A stretch of DNA of 64,000 nucleotides from Adineta vaga (Eukaryota; Rotifera): contig CP075497.1 of NCBI GenBank assembly GCA_021613535.1, forward strand, positions 5,952,001-6,016,000, written 5' to 3'. Positions within the stretch are counted from its first letter, which is position 1. Each line of letters opens with the position of its first letter. The notes beneath the pieces were generated by a model that saw only the letters and a program-made list of their open reading frames with translations, searched no databases and had not been told where the DNA came from. Both the position numbers and the translations under genes were made by a program. Below, piece by piece: positions 40,501 to 51,846 of the stretch.

Positions 40501-41621
40501 TATTCATAGAATGTTGCGTATTTTTCTAGATAATGACAAAGAGTCATCAAACAACGTTGACAACTTCCTTCGAATAGATGCCACACCCTTTCCGCAGCGT
40601 ATGTAGAATTTTGAAAAAGAATTACCTGAATTAACGTTTGAAAAAATTCTAGCTACCTATGATATCGGTACAAAACAAAAACAAAGCAAGAACTTTCCAA
40701 ATGCTTCACTTTCAAGTAAAACAACTCCGCATTATGAAGAAATTCAACCACAAATAAGATTTGAAATCGAACCAGTAGCAGAGTTTCGTGCACGATTGTT
40801 GAGTGATTATATTCCAAAGAGTGAGAAAAAGAAAAATGGAACAGAATCTAAAATAAGACCGCCAACTTATTTTTCTGACCAAAACAATAAGCATTGTCTC
40901 AACTTATTGGTTTGTTATTTCTATACGAAGAATGTAGTATACAATATTTCTTCTAGATTCCAAAAACAATCTTACCTAATGATCCTTCTTCTATTTGGAT
41001 AGAAGTCTGCATAGTGACACGAACAATCAATGGATGGATATATATTAATCCACTGTTTGCATTTTATAAACATGAAACTGATTCGAAATCGATTACTTCG
41101 AATCCGATTCTTATTAAACTAGAAAGCGATGCTGCTTACAAATTAAAGGAATATTCCGAAGAATTAGTAAACTTGCTGTATGTTTATTCATATAGAAAAT
41201 TTCATATGACATTAAAATCAATTTTAGTCTATATCTAGCTGTTATAATGCTTAAAAACGATGAAGTATTACAAAAGCAACCGATACAACAATTTAAATCA
41301 GTAGAATCGAGTATGTTAATATCTTCCGTTCGTCACGATCTTGTCTAATAATTATTTTAATGTCTTAGATGGTATTGTTAATACAACGAAATATGACACA
41401 TCGGATGCTTTAAAAAACGCTTTTCATATGAATGACCTTCGTTTTGCCATCACTCCATGGATTAAAAAAACTCGGGAAGATCCTCACTGTCAATGTCCAG
41501 AGCTTCAATATATTAGCCAAATTTCAAGACAGAATAAAAATGTAATTATAACTCTAATTGTGAATACAGAAAAATCAATTTCTTTTTAATTTAGTTCAAA
41601 GTATCAGAAAAACAAATTTAA
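37519..41621 (+). CDS. Tandem OTU protein: inactive OTU, active-type OTU cysteine protease, Rel/NFAT-like tail
   Basis: About thirteen exons, most with checked phases (37519-37660, 37720-37773, 38178 onward, 39336 onward, last 41595-41621). The first OTU-like domain (38178-38730) keeps the fold landmarks GEPELHALASLYPKY and CIFVLYDGGTRQYQPLYL. Its catalytic loop reads CEVNNDNLSLYSS and its histidine position is Gln, so it should be inactive. The second OTU (39336-39898) has the full loop VLGDGHCLFSSL (Cys codon 39418-39420), YGGELELWAIGKLY, and HYESLHL with the catalytic His at 39772. It is thus a likely deubiquitinase. After a polar linker, exons from about 40650 encode CLNLLIPKTIL, SIWIEVCIVTRTINGWIYI, ILIKLESD, LLLYLAVIMLKNDEVLQ and NDLRFAITPW with DPHCQC, matching the domain in the 13068-14657 gene and recalling an NFAT/Rel homology domain. 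No IPT domain follows. Confidence 0.75.
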
Positions 41622-42158
41622 AAAAACACGTGATCAAGTCTTGACATTTATCTACATTCTGAAATTTCAATGAATCATCAATGCAGGAATTCAAACAATT
41701 TCCAGATTCTTTCATGATATTGCCTATCTTTTAATAGTTTTATGTTTTTCTTGTTTTCTATTGCATTCTTTTCGGTTATAAAACAAGGCAATCTGTTTCT
41801 ATTTAACACTAAATACACATTCATAATATCATAAGAATAACTGATCATTTTTTTTATACAATACTCGACTTATTATCAACAGGAGATGTCGCTCAACATC
41901 TGAACATATGTATAGAAGAAAACAAGTTAATCAGAAATAAAATAACAAAGCAGACATAAAACGATTCATGCCTCGATCGATAGATGATGAAATTGTATTC
42001 AGAGATATACCTCTTCGTTTGTAAACGTGTACAAACTGATGTTTGTTTGTTTGTTCTAGACGAGAACGAATACATATTACGACATGTATTCGATATCATT
42101 CCTCCTTCTTTTTACGAATTATCGTTGCGTTCATTTTTCTTTTTATCATTAGATTCTA
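41622..42158. other. Intergenic spacer
   Basis: About 540 bases between the OTU gene stop and the Argonaute start, same orientation. An open frame on each strand near 41893-42199 shows no family pattern. It should include the Argonaute promoter. Confidence 0.4.
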
Positions 42159-45100
42159 ATGTCAGCACCCTATTACCACTATCCATCATCCACAAATAAT
42201 TGTGGAAATCCTGATCGTGGAAGAAAACGTAAATAAATATCTATACATATATTTATTATTTGATTAAAACTTATAAACATCTTTATTTTAGCTCGGTATG
42301 ACACACGTAATAAAGATATTGGTCCATCATCATCTTACATAACACAGAATACACATAATTATTATCGTCGTCCATTATCACCCGTTTCAGTTGGAGATGT
42401 ATGTAATCGTGTTAATAAAGTTTCGTTCGAAACGAATTATAACACACACAACACTCGAATACGTAATCGTTCTGCAGAACCTCGTCATTTGGAGAAACCT
42501 CATGAACATCGTCCACCATCTGTAAATGCTGTTCGTTCTGTTGTACCTGAACGTTCTCAACATGATCAAATCCCTATTTGTTCTCGTCCTGATTCGGGTG
42601 GCACTAAAGGACAATGTATTACACTTTATACAAATCATTTTAAATGTAATCTACCTGAGAATCTCGCTATTGTAAGTATTAAAAATATCATCCATTTACC
42701 TTCTTTACTTCAATTTCTTGATAGAATCAATATACAGTCCATGTCAATGTATTCAAACGTGGAAAGTGGTGTAATGCAAATAAACGTCAACATAATCGCT
42801 TTGAAATTGTTCAAAGAATTCTTGAACGTGAAGCTGACAATCTACCATTCGTTTGGTAGGTAATCATTATTGAAGAATGCCCATATATCATTTATGCTTT
42901 TGATTTCTAAGGTTTGATGATGGTAATTTTCTTTATTCTCGAGAATTATTACTTAACAAAGCTAAAACATATGAAATAACAATTAAAAATCAACTTTATC
43001 AATTAGATATTAAAGATATGTCCGATCGAGTTACTATAGAAGATATGTGGCAATATGTTCGAAGTAAAACACCTTGTAAACGTCCACAAGATTTAATTCG
43101 TATGCTTGAAACATTACTTAAACAAACGGTTCGTTCACGAATGGTTTGTATTCGAAATCAATTCTTTGAAAAAAATCAAACATTATATGAGGGTGGTTCG
43201 TATTTATATATGATTTTGTTCTTCTTCGTTTTTAATTCTTATTGTTTCTTTTTTCGAAGGTCCCTTTCAAAATAGTGGTTTTGCATTAGCTCAAGGTTTT
43301 TATCAAGCTATGTTTGTTACTCAAGCAGGACCAACATTAACATTGGATACAAAATGTTCATGTTTTTATCGAAATATTGATATGCTTTATTTTCTTTCAA
43401 TTTATCTTGGAAGAGATATAACTGTGAAGGGAGGAATATTATCTAATGATGAAAAACGTGCATTGTTACGAACAAAATGTTTAGAAACAATTACAATTGA
43501 AACTCGACATACAGCAAATAAAATGGTTTATAATATTCGAGGTTTTGGTGATAGTTCTGATTGTCATCCAGTTACATTAGATGGACCAGATGGTGATTCA
43601 CGTAAAATGTCTGTCACACAATTTCTTGATGAAAAATATCATATTAAATTAAGATATCCACATTTACCAACATTTGAATGTGTAAATAAAGGTGCACAGA
43701 ATTCCTCATATATACCAATTGAATTATGTTTTGTGGAAGAATGGCAAATTGTTGATCGTTCATTAATGTCAACAGATCAAAATGCTGAAAAATCGAAACG
43801 ATCAATTTTATTACCTGAAGTTCGTTTTAATAAAACAATGAATATTGCGAATGAAAGAAATTTTAATAATGATTCTTATTTAAAACATTTACCATTGACT
43901 ATTGATACGAATGAAATGTTACAAGTAAAAGGACGTGTACTTGAACCACCAAATATTGTCTATCGAAATAATCGAATTGTCTCAGTAACAATCGGAAAAT
44001 GGTTGATGAAAGGAAATCTATTACAACAAACAACACGTGTTCAAAAAGTAGATAATGTTATGATGTTGATTGATAAATGAAATTTTTTTCTAGTGGGAAA
44101 TGATTTTAGTCAAAGATGGTAAACGAGAACCAGGACATATGGATATGCAAAAATTGGATGAATTTTGTAATATGTTACCTGAAGTAAGTGTATTGAATTG
44201 CTGATCAATTGAAATCAAATTTCTATATAGACAACACGTCGATATGGAATTCAAATGAATCCTAATTTCGAAACAAAAATCATATCTCATCATCAAATTC
44301 GTCAATGTATTTATGATCTACATGCAAGTGGTGCTGAATTTGGTTTATTTGTTTTAATTGGTGATTGTCCAGAATCCTATCAAACAATCAAACGTTGTGC
44401 ATTACAAGAATTTGGTATCATTACGCTCTGTAAGTATATCTTCTCTCCAATGACTTGACAAAAAAAATTGATCTTTCATTTCCTAGGTTGTGATTTGGGT
44501 TCTATTCGAAAACAGAACAATCCTGGAAAACTTGTAAGTTCTATCCTATCAAAATTCATTTATTATATTTAGAAATATTTAGAATGCTTATATTGAAAAT
44601 GTTGCTCAAAAAATAAACGCACGATTAGGTGGAATTAATTCGTCAGTTTCATTCAAGAAAATATTTGTTGATCAACCAAAATCCAATGGTGATGTATTTA
44701 TGTTTATTGGCGCCGATGTTTCACATGTCGTAGTTTCGGAACGTAAACCATCGATTGCTGCTGTTGTTGCTAGTGTATCACCAACATCAACACAATATAT
44801 TTGTCGTTCAAGTGAACAACGACCAGTTAAAGATAAGAAATATTCTTTAGAAGTTATCAAAGATTTTCAACCAATGACACGTGATCTTTTACATGTTTTT
44901 GTACAAACAAATAAACAATATCCAACAAAAATCGTCGTTTATCGTGATGGTGTCGATGAAGGACATTTTCAAAAATTATTAGATAATGAAGTTCAAGCAC
45001 TGAAAAATGCTTGTATAGAAGTTTATGGTAATCGTCCACTACCAAAAATTACCTTTGTTGTCATTAAAAAATCACATAATACACGTTTTTTTGCTCCAAA

Positions 45101-45584
45101 TGGTCAACGAATAACAAACATGGCTGCTGGAACAGTTATTGATACAACAATTGTACATCCACGTCAATTTGATTTTTATCTTAATTCACATGCTGGTGCA
45201 TTAGGTACAAATGTTTGTTCTTATTATCATGTTTTATATAACGAAATTGAATTTACAAGTGATGAATTACAACAACTCACATTTTGGGTAAAGACAAATA
45301 GATTTGAACTGAATAAAAGATTGATTTCTTCATTCGTTTAGCTTTGTCATACTGATGTGCGATGTACAAAAGCAGTGAAATGTCCTGCAGCAGCTCGTTA
45401 TGCTCATACAGTTGCTTATCATGCAAGATATTTCGAAAAAGAACCATATCAAACAACATCTCAACATCAAACAAATAATCGTGATCCTTCAGGACCAGGT
45501 GAAGATGATCTTACTCTCGAAGATATCAAAAGTAATTTAATTATGGTCAATAAAAATGTCAAGAACATGATGTGGTTTACTTAG
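42159..45584 (+). CDS. AGO: Argonaute protein (AGO clade) with complete slicer site
   Basis: Argonautes bind small RNAs and cleave or repress targets. The ATG at 42159 opens a polar N-terminus (APYYHYPSSTNNC), then the N domain (CITLYTNHFKCNLPENLAI, YTVHVNVFKRGKW). The PAZ region (43262-43800) includes CLETITIETRH and RKMSVTQFLDEKYHIKLRYPHLP. The MID part has SYQTIKRCALQEFGI and QKINARLGGIN. The PIWI domain carries GADVSH (Asp 1), YSLEVIKDF (glutamate finger), YRDGVDEGHF (Asp 2) and FYLNSHAGALGTN (His), so the DEDH tetrad is complete. The end is AARYAHTVAYHARY and MMWFT, similar to AGO1-4 rather than PIWI proteins. About nine exons with short introns are used. Bdelloids are known to have many Argonautes. 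An AATAAA lies at 45779. Confidence 0.95.
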
Positions 45585-46113
45585 AGAGAAGAAAAAGATA
45601 TTCATATTTATTTGTTTTTCTTTTGTGTACGTATACTAATTGATTTGATTGAAAACGTTTCATGGATGTATGTTTTCTATTCATTGTCTATTATTGTATC
45701 ACATTTCTATTTACGTTTTTTGTTTCGTTGGATTGATATTTTTATATGATGATACTTTTAGTATACATACGAACTTATAATAAACAAGAAGAAAGAAAAA
45801 CTATATTACATGCGTGAGAATCATTCGATTGTTAAATTCTATGGATGTCGCTCGTAATTCATAGAACGACTGACTGACTGGTAAAACCTTATTCTGAAAG
45901 GTGGAATACAAATCCAATCCTCATACTGATATATGAAGATGCGTAAAATGGAAGAAGAATGTTTGAGTTGATAAGCGTGATACGCTGGGAAAAAACCAGA
46001 GTATCACTTGATACGTTGCTTGCAATCCCACAGTATATATACTGTGATCTTCTGTTTCAGATTTGTGTTAGAAACCCTTAAAGCGTGGTTCATACAAACT
46101 AAACACTATTAAC
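45585..46113. other. Intergenic spacer with polyadenylation signal
   Basis: About 530 bases between Argonaute and the defensin-like gene. An AATAAA hexamer at 45779-45784 lies about 195 bases after the Argonaute stop. The defensin-like gene promoter must be in the rest; a TATATATA-like stretch occurs near 46034. Confidence 0.45.
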
Positions 46114-46432
46114 ATGTTATCGAAACTCGATGTTTTCATTATTTTCTCACTTATTGCAATTGGCACTTCAAGTAAACTTTTCTTTATAATTTCGTCTAAC
46201 ATTTGAACACTTCGATCGTTTTTTAGTGAGTATTAGAGAGAAGAAGCAAAACGTTATGGATAGTATATGTTCATTTGGTGGTAATGCTGCATGTGCTTTG
46301 TATTGTTTCAGTACAAAACTTTCAATAACAGGTCATTGTGATGAAAATAATAATTGTATTTGTGATTCAACTTTAACTGCAAACAATAATACTATTATTG
46401 AAGAAGTTGAAGTATTTATCATTAATAAATGA
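46114..46432 (+). CDS. Small secreted cysteine-rich peptide, invertebrate-defensin-like
   Basis: Two exons, 46114-46171 and 46227-46432, join in phase to 264 nt, 87 residues. The ATG opens a signal peptide (MLSKLDVFIIFSLIAIGTS). The mature part has six cysteines in the order C-x7-C-x3-C-x10-C-x5-C-x1-C, carried by SICSFGGNAACALYC and GHCDENNNCICD. This is the cysteine-stabilised alpha/beta pattern of insect and mollusc defensins (C-x3-C and C-x-C pairs). Unlike most defensins it has few Lys/Arg and ends in an acidic tail (IIEEVEVFIINK), so an antimicrobial role is not assured. It could also be a signalling or inhibitory peptide with the same fold. An AATAAA is found at 46543-46548. Confidence 0.7.
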
Positions 46433-47608
46433 TCTGTATTATATTTTCTTTTTTTCTCTTTCTCTCTCTCATATATTCTGATGTTATGATCTATTATACT
46501 GTTCGATAGTTTTTCTATGTTGATACAAAAAGAAAACGTTTCAATAAAAAATATTCACAATTCAATTGCTCATTTTGAATGTAACAGATATCTGATCTAC
46601 TTTGAAAGCATTATCATACTCTCTACCGATAATGGTGATGTGTCATATATGAATATTAACACTTGACTTCTTTATCGTGTTAAAATGGCTCATAAACGTC
46701 TCTTCTTCTAACAACATCACATATGAGTACGAGTAAACTAAAAAAATCTTCTGATTCTCTAGATATCTCACTTCTTTGCTACTAAGCACTTTGTATAAAG
46801 ATCACTACTTAATAGAATAGGTATATTTCAATAAAAACGAATTCTATTTCAAGTACATTTGAATTGAAAATATGATTACCAGTTAAAGATCATATTGTTC
46901 TTCATATGTAAGCAAAGTATATGGAAGCATAATCATATTCATTCAATATTCAAACGTACAGTTCTCAGCTATATACTGAAATACTGAATTTTGATTCGCA
47001 TCGATTCAAATTATTAGACATGTTTGAACAGACCCATATCCACTCATATTGCATCATATCATATAACACTTCGAACAGATTGTAGTTTGAGAATCGAAAA
47101 TATTGTCCAATAGAATAGTTGTGATTAAATCGTATTTATTTTTGCACTTCAATATTTATCCATTGATCCTTTCATTTAGAACTATTATTATGTCAGTTTT
47201 TGTTTAAGAAAAAGATGATTATGTATTACATATAAAACATGAACAGATGAATTTTAAAAGTTATTCTTGTTTTCTAACAGTTAACTGGAATAATATTGAC
47301 TGTAGGATAATATGTTAGTAATCGTTTGGAAAAGTACTTCATTTATATTTATGATACAAAATCGCAACTAATATATTCGACAGATTTTCTGAGTAATTAT
47401 ATCTAAATATACAATGTTATGTCATAGTCGACGTCAACCATTCATATTCTGATATTCTCATAATTAAATATGAATAAATCAACCCAATTTTCTTTACATC
47501 ATCTTTACTAAAAGAATCCGAATATTTCTTTTCTATAATAGTTTTTATTTATCTATATATGCAATGAATGGCATAGAATTAGGAAAACAAACGGATGCAC
47601 ACGCATAT

Positions 47609-47620
47609 ACACACACACAC
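47609..47620. repeat. (AC)n short microsatellite
   Basis: Six AC dinucleotides in tandem in noncoding sequence downstream of the RBR ligase gene. Confidence 0.8.
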
Positions 47621-47688
47621 ATACAACAAATATCATAAGCAACTGTGCTGTCACTGAGAGAAATAAACAGAAAAAAAGCACACCGGGC

Positions 47689-47712
47689 AGAGAGAGAGAG
47701 AGAGAGAGAGAG
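47689..47712. repeat. (AG)n microsatellite
   Basis: Twelve AG dinucleotides in tandem, 65 bases past the RBR ligase stop codon, so probably in or near its 3' UTR. Confidence 0.9.
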
Positions 47713-47776
47713 TTATAAACACGCGTGCAGGCCAGAAACAAAACGTATATACAATCTTCACAAATGCAAGAAAATA

Positions 47777-49719
47777 TTAATGTTCAGTAGTCATCGAATG
47801 ATGACGATTGAGACTTTGATGAAGATTTGCTGAAAGATTATTTAAACTTTGACTTCGATCTTTTCCTATAGTTGAAGCTGGTGTTGTTGGACAAGTGCGA
47901 TAGTTTAATGGAGAATTACATATTTCATTGAAATCACTAAACAAATGTTCGACATCCATATCAGCAAAAATCGAAAGAGGAAAATCATGATCAATTTCAT
48001 TATCAATATCATCAGGATCATCTTCGTCAAGTGTATGAGTAAATGATAATCCTCCTGAATGTTGTCGAAGTGCACGTAAAATATCTTCAGTAAGATCACC
48101 ATGTAAATCCATATGAAATGCTGCATGTATCATTGCTTGACGTTCACCTAGATCATGTTCGAGCAAAAATGGTTCACCAATTGGAAATGCTGTTTCTATA
48201 TGTGGATGACGACGATTACGTACATGTTTAACTAGTTTATAGATTCCAAAAGGTGGTAAAACAGTTATGGCTGCAGTAACAGCACCAGCAACTATCACTG
48301 GTGATGCAACGACAACACCAGTAGCGATCATACCACGAATAGTTCGACGAAGCCAAGGTTTTTCTGGATAGAAATTATATGGACATCCGAACATACTAGA
48401 AAGCGAAATATTTTACAAAATTGGTTGAGATCAGTAATTGTTTTTCACCTGAATTTATTACTATGTTGACCAATAAATGGAATTTGTACATAACGTCGAC
48501 CACATAAATAACAAAATTCACATGCACATGATTGACAAGTCATATGAGGACAACCTAAACGAAATAGATGAAATAAAACATTGATGAAACAAAATGAAAT
48601 TAAATACCTCCAGCACGTTGAATAAGTGAAGAACATTTTGGACATTTTCGAGCATTCCATTGTTCTTCATTTTTTTGATTGATCCATTTTGATAGAAGTT
48701 TATCACCTTTAATAAATTGTTTGCATGTCATATTTTCATGCCAAGGTGCTGAACAACGAAAACACCAGACAAGTGAACATTCTGAACATTGAACTTGTTT
48801 CGGAATTTTTTTATTATTATTTTGTGTTTTAAATTTTTTTTCTTTTACAATGGGAATGGATTTGACTGTGTCCAACGAATAAAGATGACAACAACGTGGA
48901 CCTAAAGATAATCATTAGAAATCAAATCATTAGATCAAGAAACTATTTACATGTTTTAGCACGTGGATTTTGATTAGCAATTAAATATAATCTTAAATAT
49001 CGTTCATGTAATGGAGGATCATATCGAACAAAATTAACGATCGATTCTCTTGTAAGATACTTATTACATTCATTTGCTACACATGGAATTTTAATTCGTC
49101 CATCGTTGATTGTAGATGATATATGTGCACGCCAACAATTATTACAACACAGAAAATAACAACAGGGAGAAACTTGTAATACTGCTTGTTCTAAACAAAT
49201 AGGACAAGGAGAGCTGACATAATTTGGTGGTGTTGGAAACGATTGAGGATCTAGTGAATCGTCAATAATTGTTTCATCGCCATCATCATCATCATCATCT
49301 TCGTCGTCGTCGTCAACATCATCAAACGTTTTATTATCACCATCACTTAGAGTAACAGTCTTTTCCACATCTGTCAATAAGCCACAAGACTTATTATTAT
49401 CGTTAGGCAGACGTCCTTCATCGATAGGAGTTGTCGTAATCTCAATATTATTCGGTATTGTAGTTGTATTCGTTAATGATTGACGACGACGAAGTGATTG
49501 GGCAACGGAGCCTGTTTCAATACAATAGATCGTCAATGAAGTTGTCGATGATGCTACTGAGGATATTGTCGTTATCGATGATGACGGTGTGACTGTGGAG
49601 ACATCAAGTTTATTTGAAAGTGAATGATGAATAGGTGAATTAACATTCAAAGTATGCGATGGATTGATATCTTTCACGGACGGAATATCATTTGAGCTAG
49701 ATAGACACTGCTCAGCCAT
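47777..49719 (-). CDS. RNF217: RBR-type E3 ubiquitin ligase, RNF217-like, membrane-anchored
   Basis: RBR ligases take ubiquitin on a RING2 cysteine before passing it to the substrate. Four exons are all phase-checked: 49719-48951, 48901-48608, 48554-48449 and 48395-47777, giving 595 residues. The N-terminal 165 residues are Ser/Thr-rich with a long Asp/Glu run. RING1 is CPICLEQAVLQVSPCCYF and CCNNCWRAHISS; the IBR is QCSECSLVWCFRCSAPWHEN; RING2 is KCPKCSSLIQRAGG then CPHMTCQSCACEFCYLCGRR, where the Cys of HMTC is the catalytic one. After YPEKPWLRRTIRG, a hydrophobic Ala/Val/Ile region (about 35 residues) resembles the RNF217/RNF19 membrane segments. The acidic, Ser-rich tail ends HHSMTTEH. 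The LRR-T-RG motif before the membrane part favours RNF217. Substrate unknown. Confidence 0.87.
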
Positions 49720-51846
49720 CTAAAATAACAATACAATCCTTTTTATTTATTCTTAATTTAGTTTTTGAAAAAAAAATTCTAATCAGATGGCTTACAAAAA
49801 GACGCTTAGCTTGTCGGAAATAAAACTAAATCATATTTGAAAAGAAAATGAGTATAGATATTAAAATTAATGATCGAGCAGAACGTCATTAATACTGACA
49901 GTCAATATCGTGAAGAGATAAATTGTATTGATGTAAATCGTCAGTTTCCTTCACTTTCTCTCTCTCTCATCTGTTTTTTGTACATACATTCTCATGTATA
50001 ATGACGATCAGCAGTGAACACGCACGCGCTTACTCGTAAAGGTTTCTATCTTTCTCTCTTTTCTTTTCGCTTTTTTTTATTCTTTCAGTAAGATTGCGTA
50101 TGAATTTGCTCTCCCTCGTTCTTTTTCTTCCCTTTCTTTCATTCTCTCTATGACGGTGTTATATGTTGACGACATTCAACGCAATTTGTTATTCGCTTCA
50201 TCTTGCCATCGGTTACAACAAAAAAAAACCGAAAGGAAAGAAGAAAATCGTCGTCATTTTCTTTTCTCCTTTCTGTTTAATTACGTTTTGCTTCTCGTAA
50301 GAAAAAAAAAGTGTCCCGATATAGTTGTGCAAGGCGTGGGTTGTCGTTTTGTCAGAATAAAGAGAGAAAGAAAAAATGAAGAAATCTATCGAAATACGCC
50401 ACATCACACAAATAAGAATAAGAAGAGGAGGAAAAAAAACGTCCGACGATCATCGCCCTCTTGATAGAATAGTTAAAAAATCGGGCATGAAGAAAAGTTG
50501 TCATCAAAAGTCTTCGACATTTTTTCATTTGTATCACTGATGAGTCTATTATATCATCGTGATCTACGATGACAACTGTAAATCTGATACATTTATTTGC
50601 TGACGATGAATCATACGCATTAGACTTGTTTTACTTCATAGGATATTTAATATTTTGTTTGTTATTATTCTGTCTATTCCATCGAAACTAAGTTGTCAAA
50701 TATAGTTGTTTAAAGGCAAAACTATCTGTATGTGCTGTATTATCTCGATCTATATTTAGACAATAACTTAGCCTTGGCAAAATCATAATAACAGATGAAG
50801 GTTATTTTTTAGCTTATCGTACAGTTTAGAATTTATCGAGGGATTAAGCAATTATGAAATAAAGATCCGTTTTAAAATCATAGAATAGATTATCAATTAT
50901 TTGATCAGGAAGAATATGAGTTTTTATCGGATATTACTGTTGTGTTTTGTAAGTAAGATTATTTGAGATTGATTTGATGTGTGTGACAGCAAACTGACAA
51001 CAAGTCTGATGTTTAGAACAAGAAATATTCAGTTTAAGAAAATCAATCTAATAGTTGTTCAAAAATAGAGCTAAGTATAGTTTCGATATGCATGTAAAAA
51101 AGAAAATATATTTTATTAATTGAGATAAACTTCAAGAAAAAAGGAAAAAAAGTTAAAAAGAATTTAAATTTAATATTATTTAAAGAAAAACAGTTTTAGT
51201 AAATAACTAGAATGATCTTTTCTTGGGAAGGATATTAGTCTTGAAGGAAAGGTGATATATCGTGCGTTTCTGAAACCACTCACAGGAAAACCATAAATAC
51301 AATACAAAAAAAATATCTAGATAATCACAACATGACAAATACAAAACACAACAAAAACGTACAGGTTAGACATGCATCGAATCCGGACGCTGTTCGGAAA
51401 TCCCGGGTTCGATGTACCCGAGATACATTATTGTCGAATGGAAAATACTCCGTCACTACCACTCTCTAATACATCGACATGTTCTCAAAATGATTCTGTT
51501 GTTTTGCCTTTCTGCAATTCACTCAACTTCTCCATTTCAAAGATGCAACTACCGCCTAGAAAAGAAATCATATGGAAACTTTTTCATCCAATTTGAGATA
51601 TCTTAATTCTCAAGTAGTCACAACTGATGATCAAGATTTCATTTTCAGACTTGTCTCGATGTAAAATCCATGAATTACTTCATTGACGATTTTTAATCTT
51701 GGTTCTATTCGAATCGAGGAATGTTCGAACAAGCAATATTCAGTCTCGATACATGTCTAGTGGTTGCATATCAAAGTGACGTTCTACGTTTGTTAAATAG
51801 AAAATGAAAAAAATTGGGACAAATTGAATGAATGAATATAACTGGA
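49720..51846. other. Long intergenic region, nothing recognised
   Basis: About 2.1 kb between the RBR ligase start and the hexokinase stop. Pyrimidine-rich and purine-rich stretches occur near 49960-50460. Open frames here are compositionally biased (Lys/Arg/Phe runs) and look non-coding. A small perfect hairpin (CGGGT, 7-nt loop, ACCCG) lies near 51403-51419 but is not a tRNA arm. Confidence 0.45.

Larger units (their letters stand above)
46433..47776. other. Convergent intergenic region with microsatellites
   Basis: About 1.3 kb between the defensin-like gene and the 3' end of the RBR ligase gene. It is AT-rich and contains a CA run and a GA run close to 47.6-47.7 kb. I see no supported exon on either strand. 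Confidence 0.5.

Noticed and set aside
50150-50464. Open frames near 50.2-50.5 kb on both strands
   Set aside because: Composition is low-complexity Lys/Arg or Phe/Ser from purine and pyrimidine runs. There is no domain, no intron logic, and overlapping frames on both strands.
51403-51419. GGGTTCGA-like T-arm suggesting a tRNA
   Set aside because: The stem pairs only with a loop shifted from the normal TTCRANN position, and no acceptor, D or anticodon arm can be built around it.
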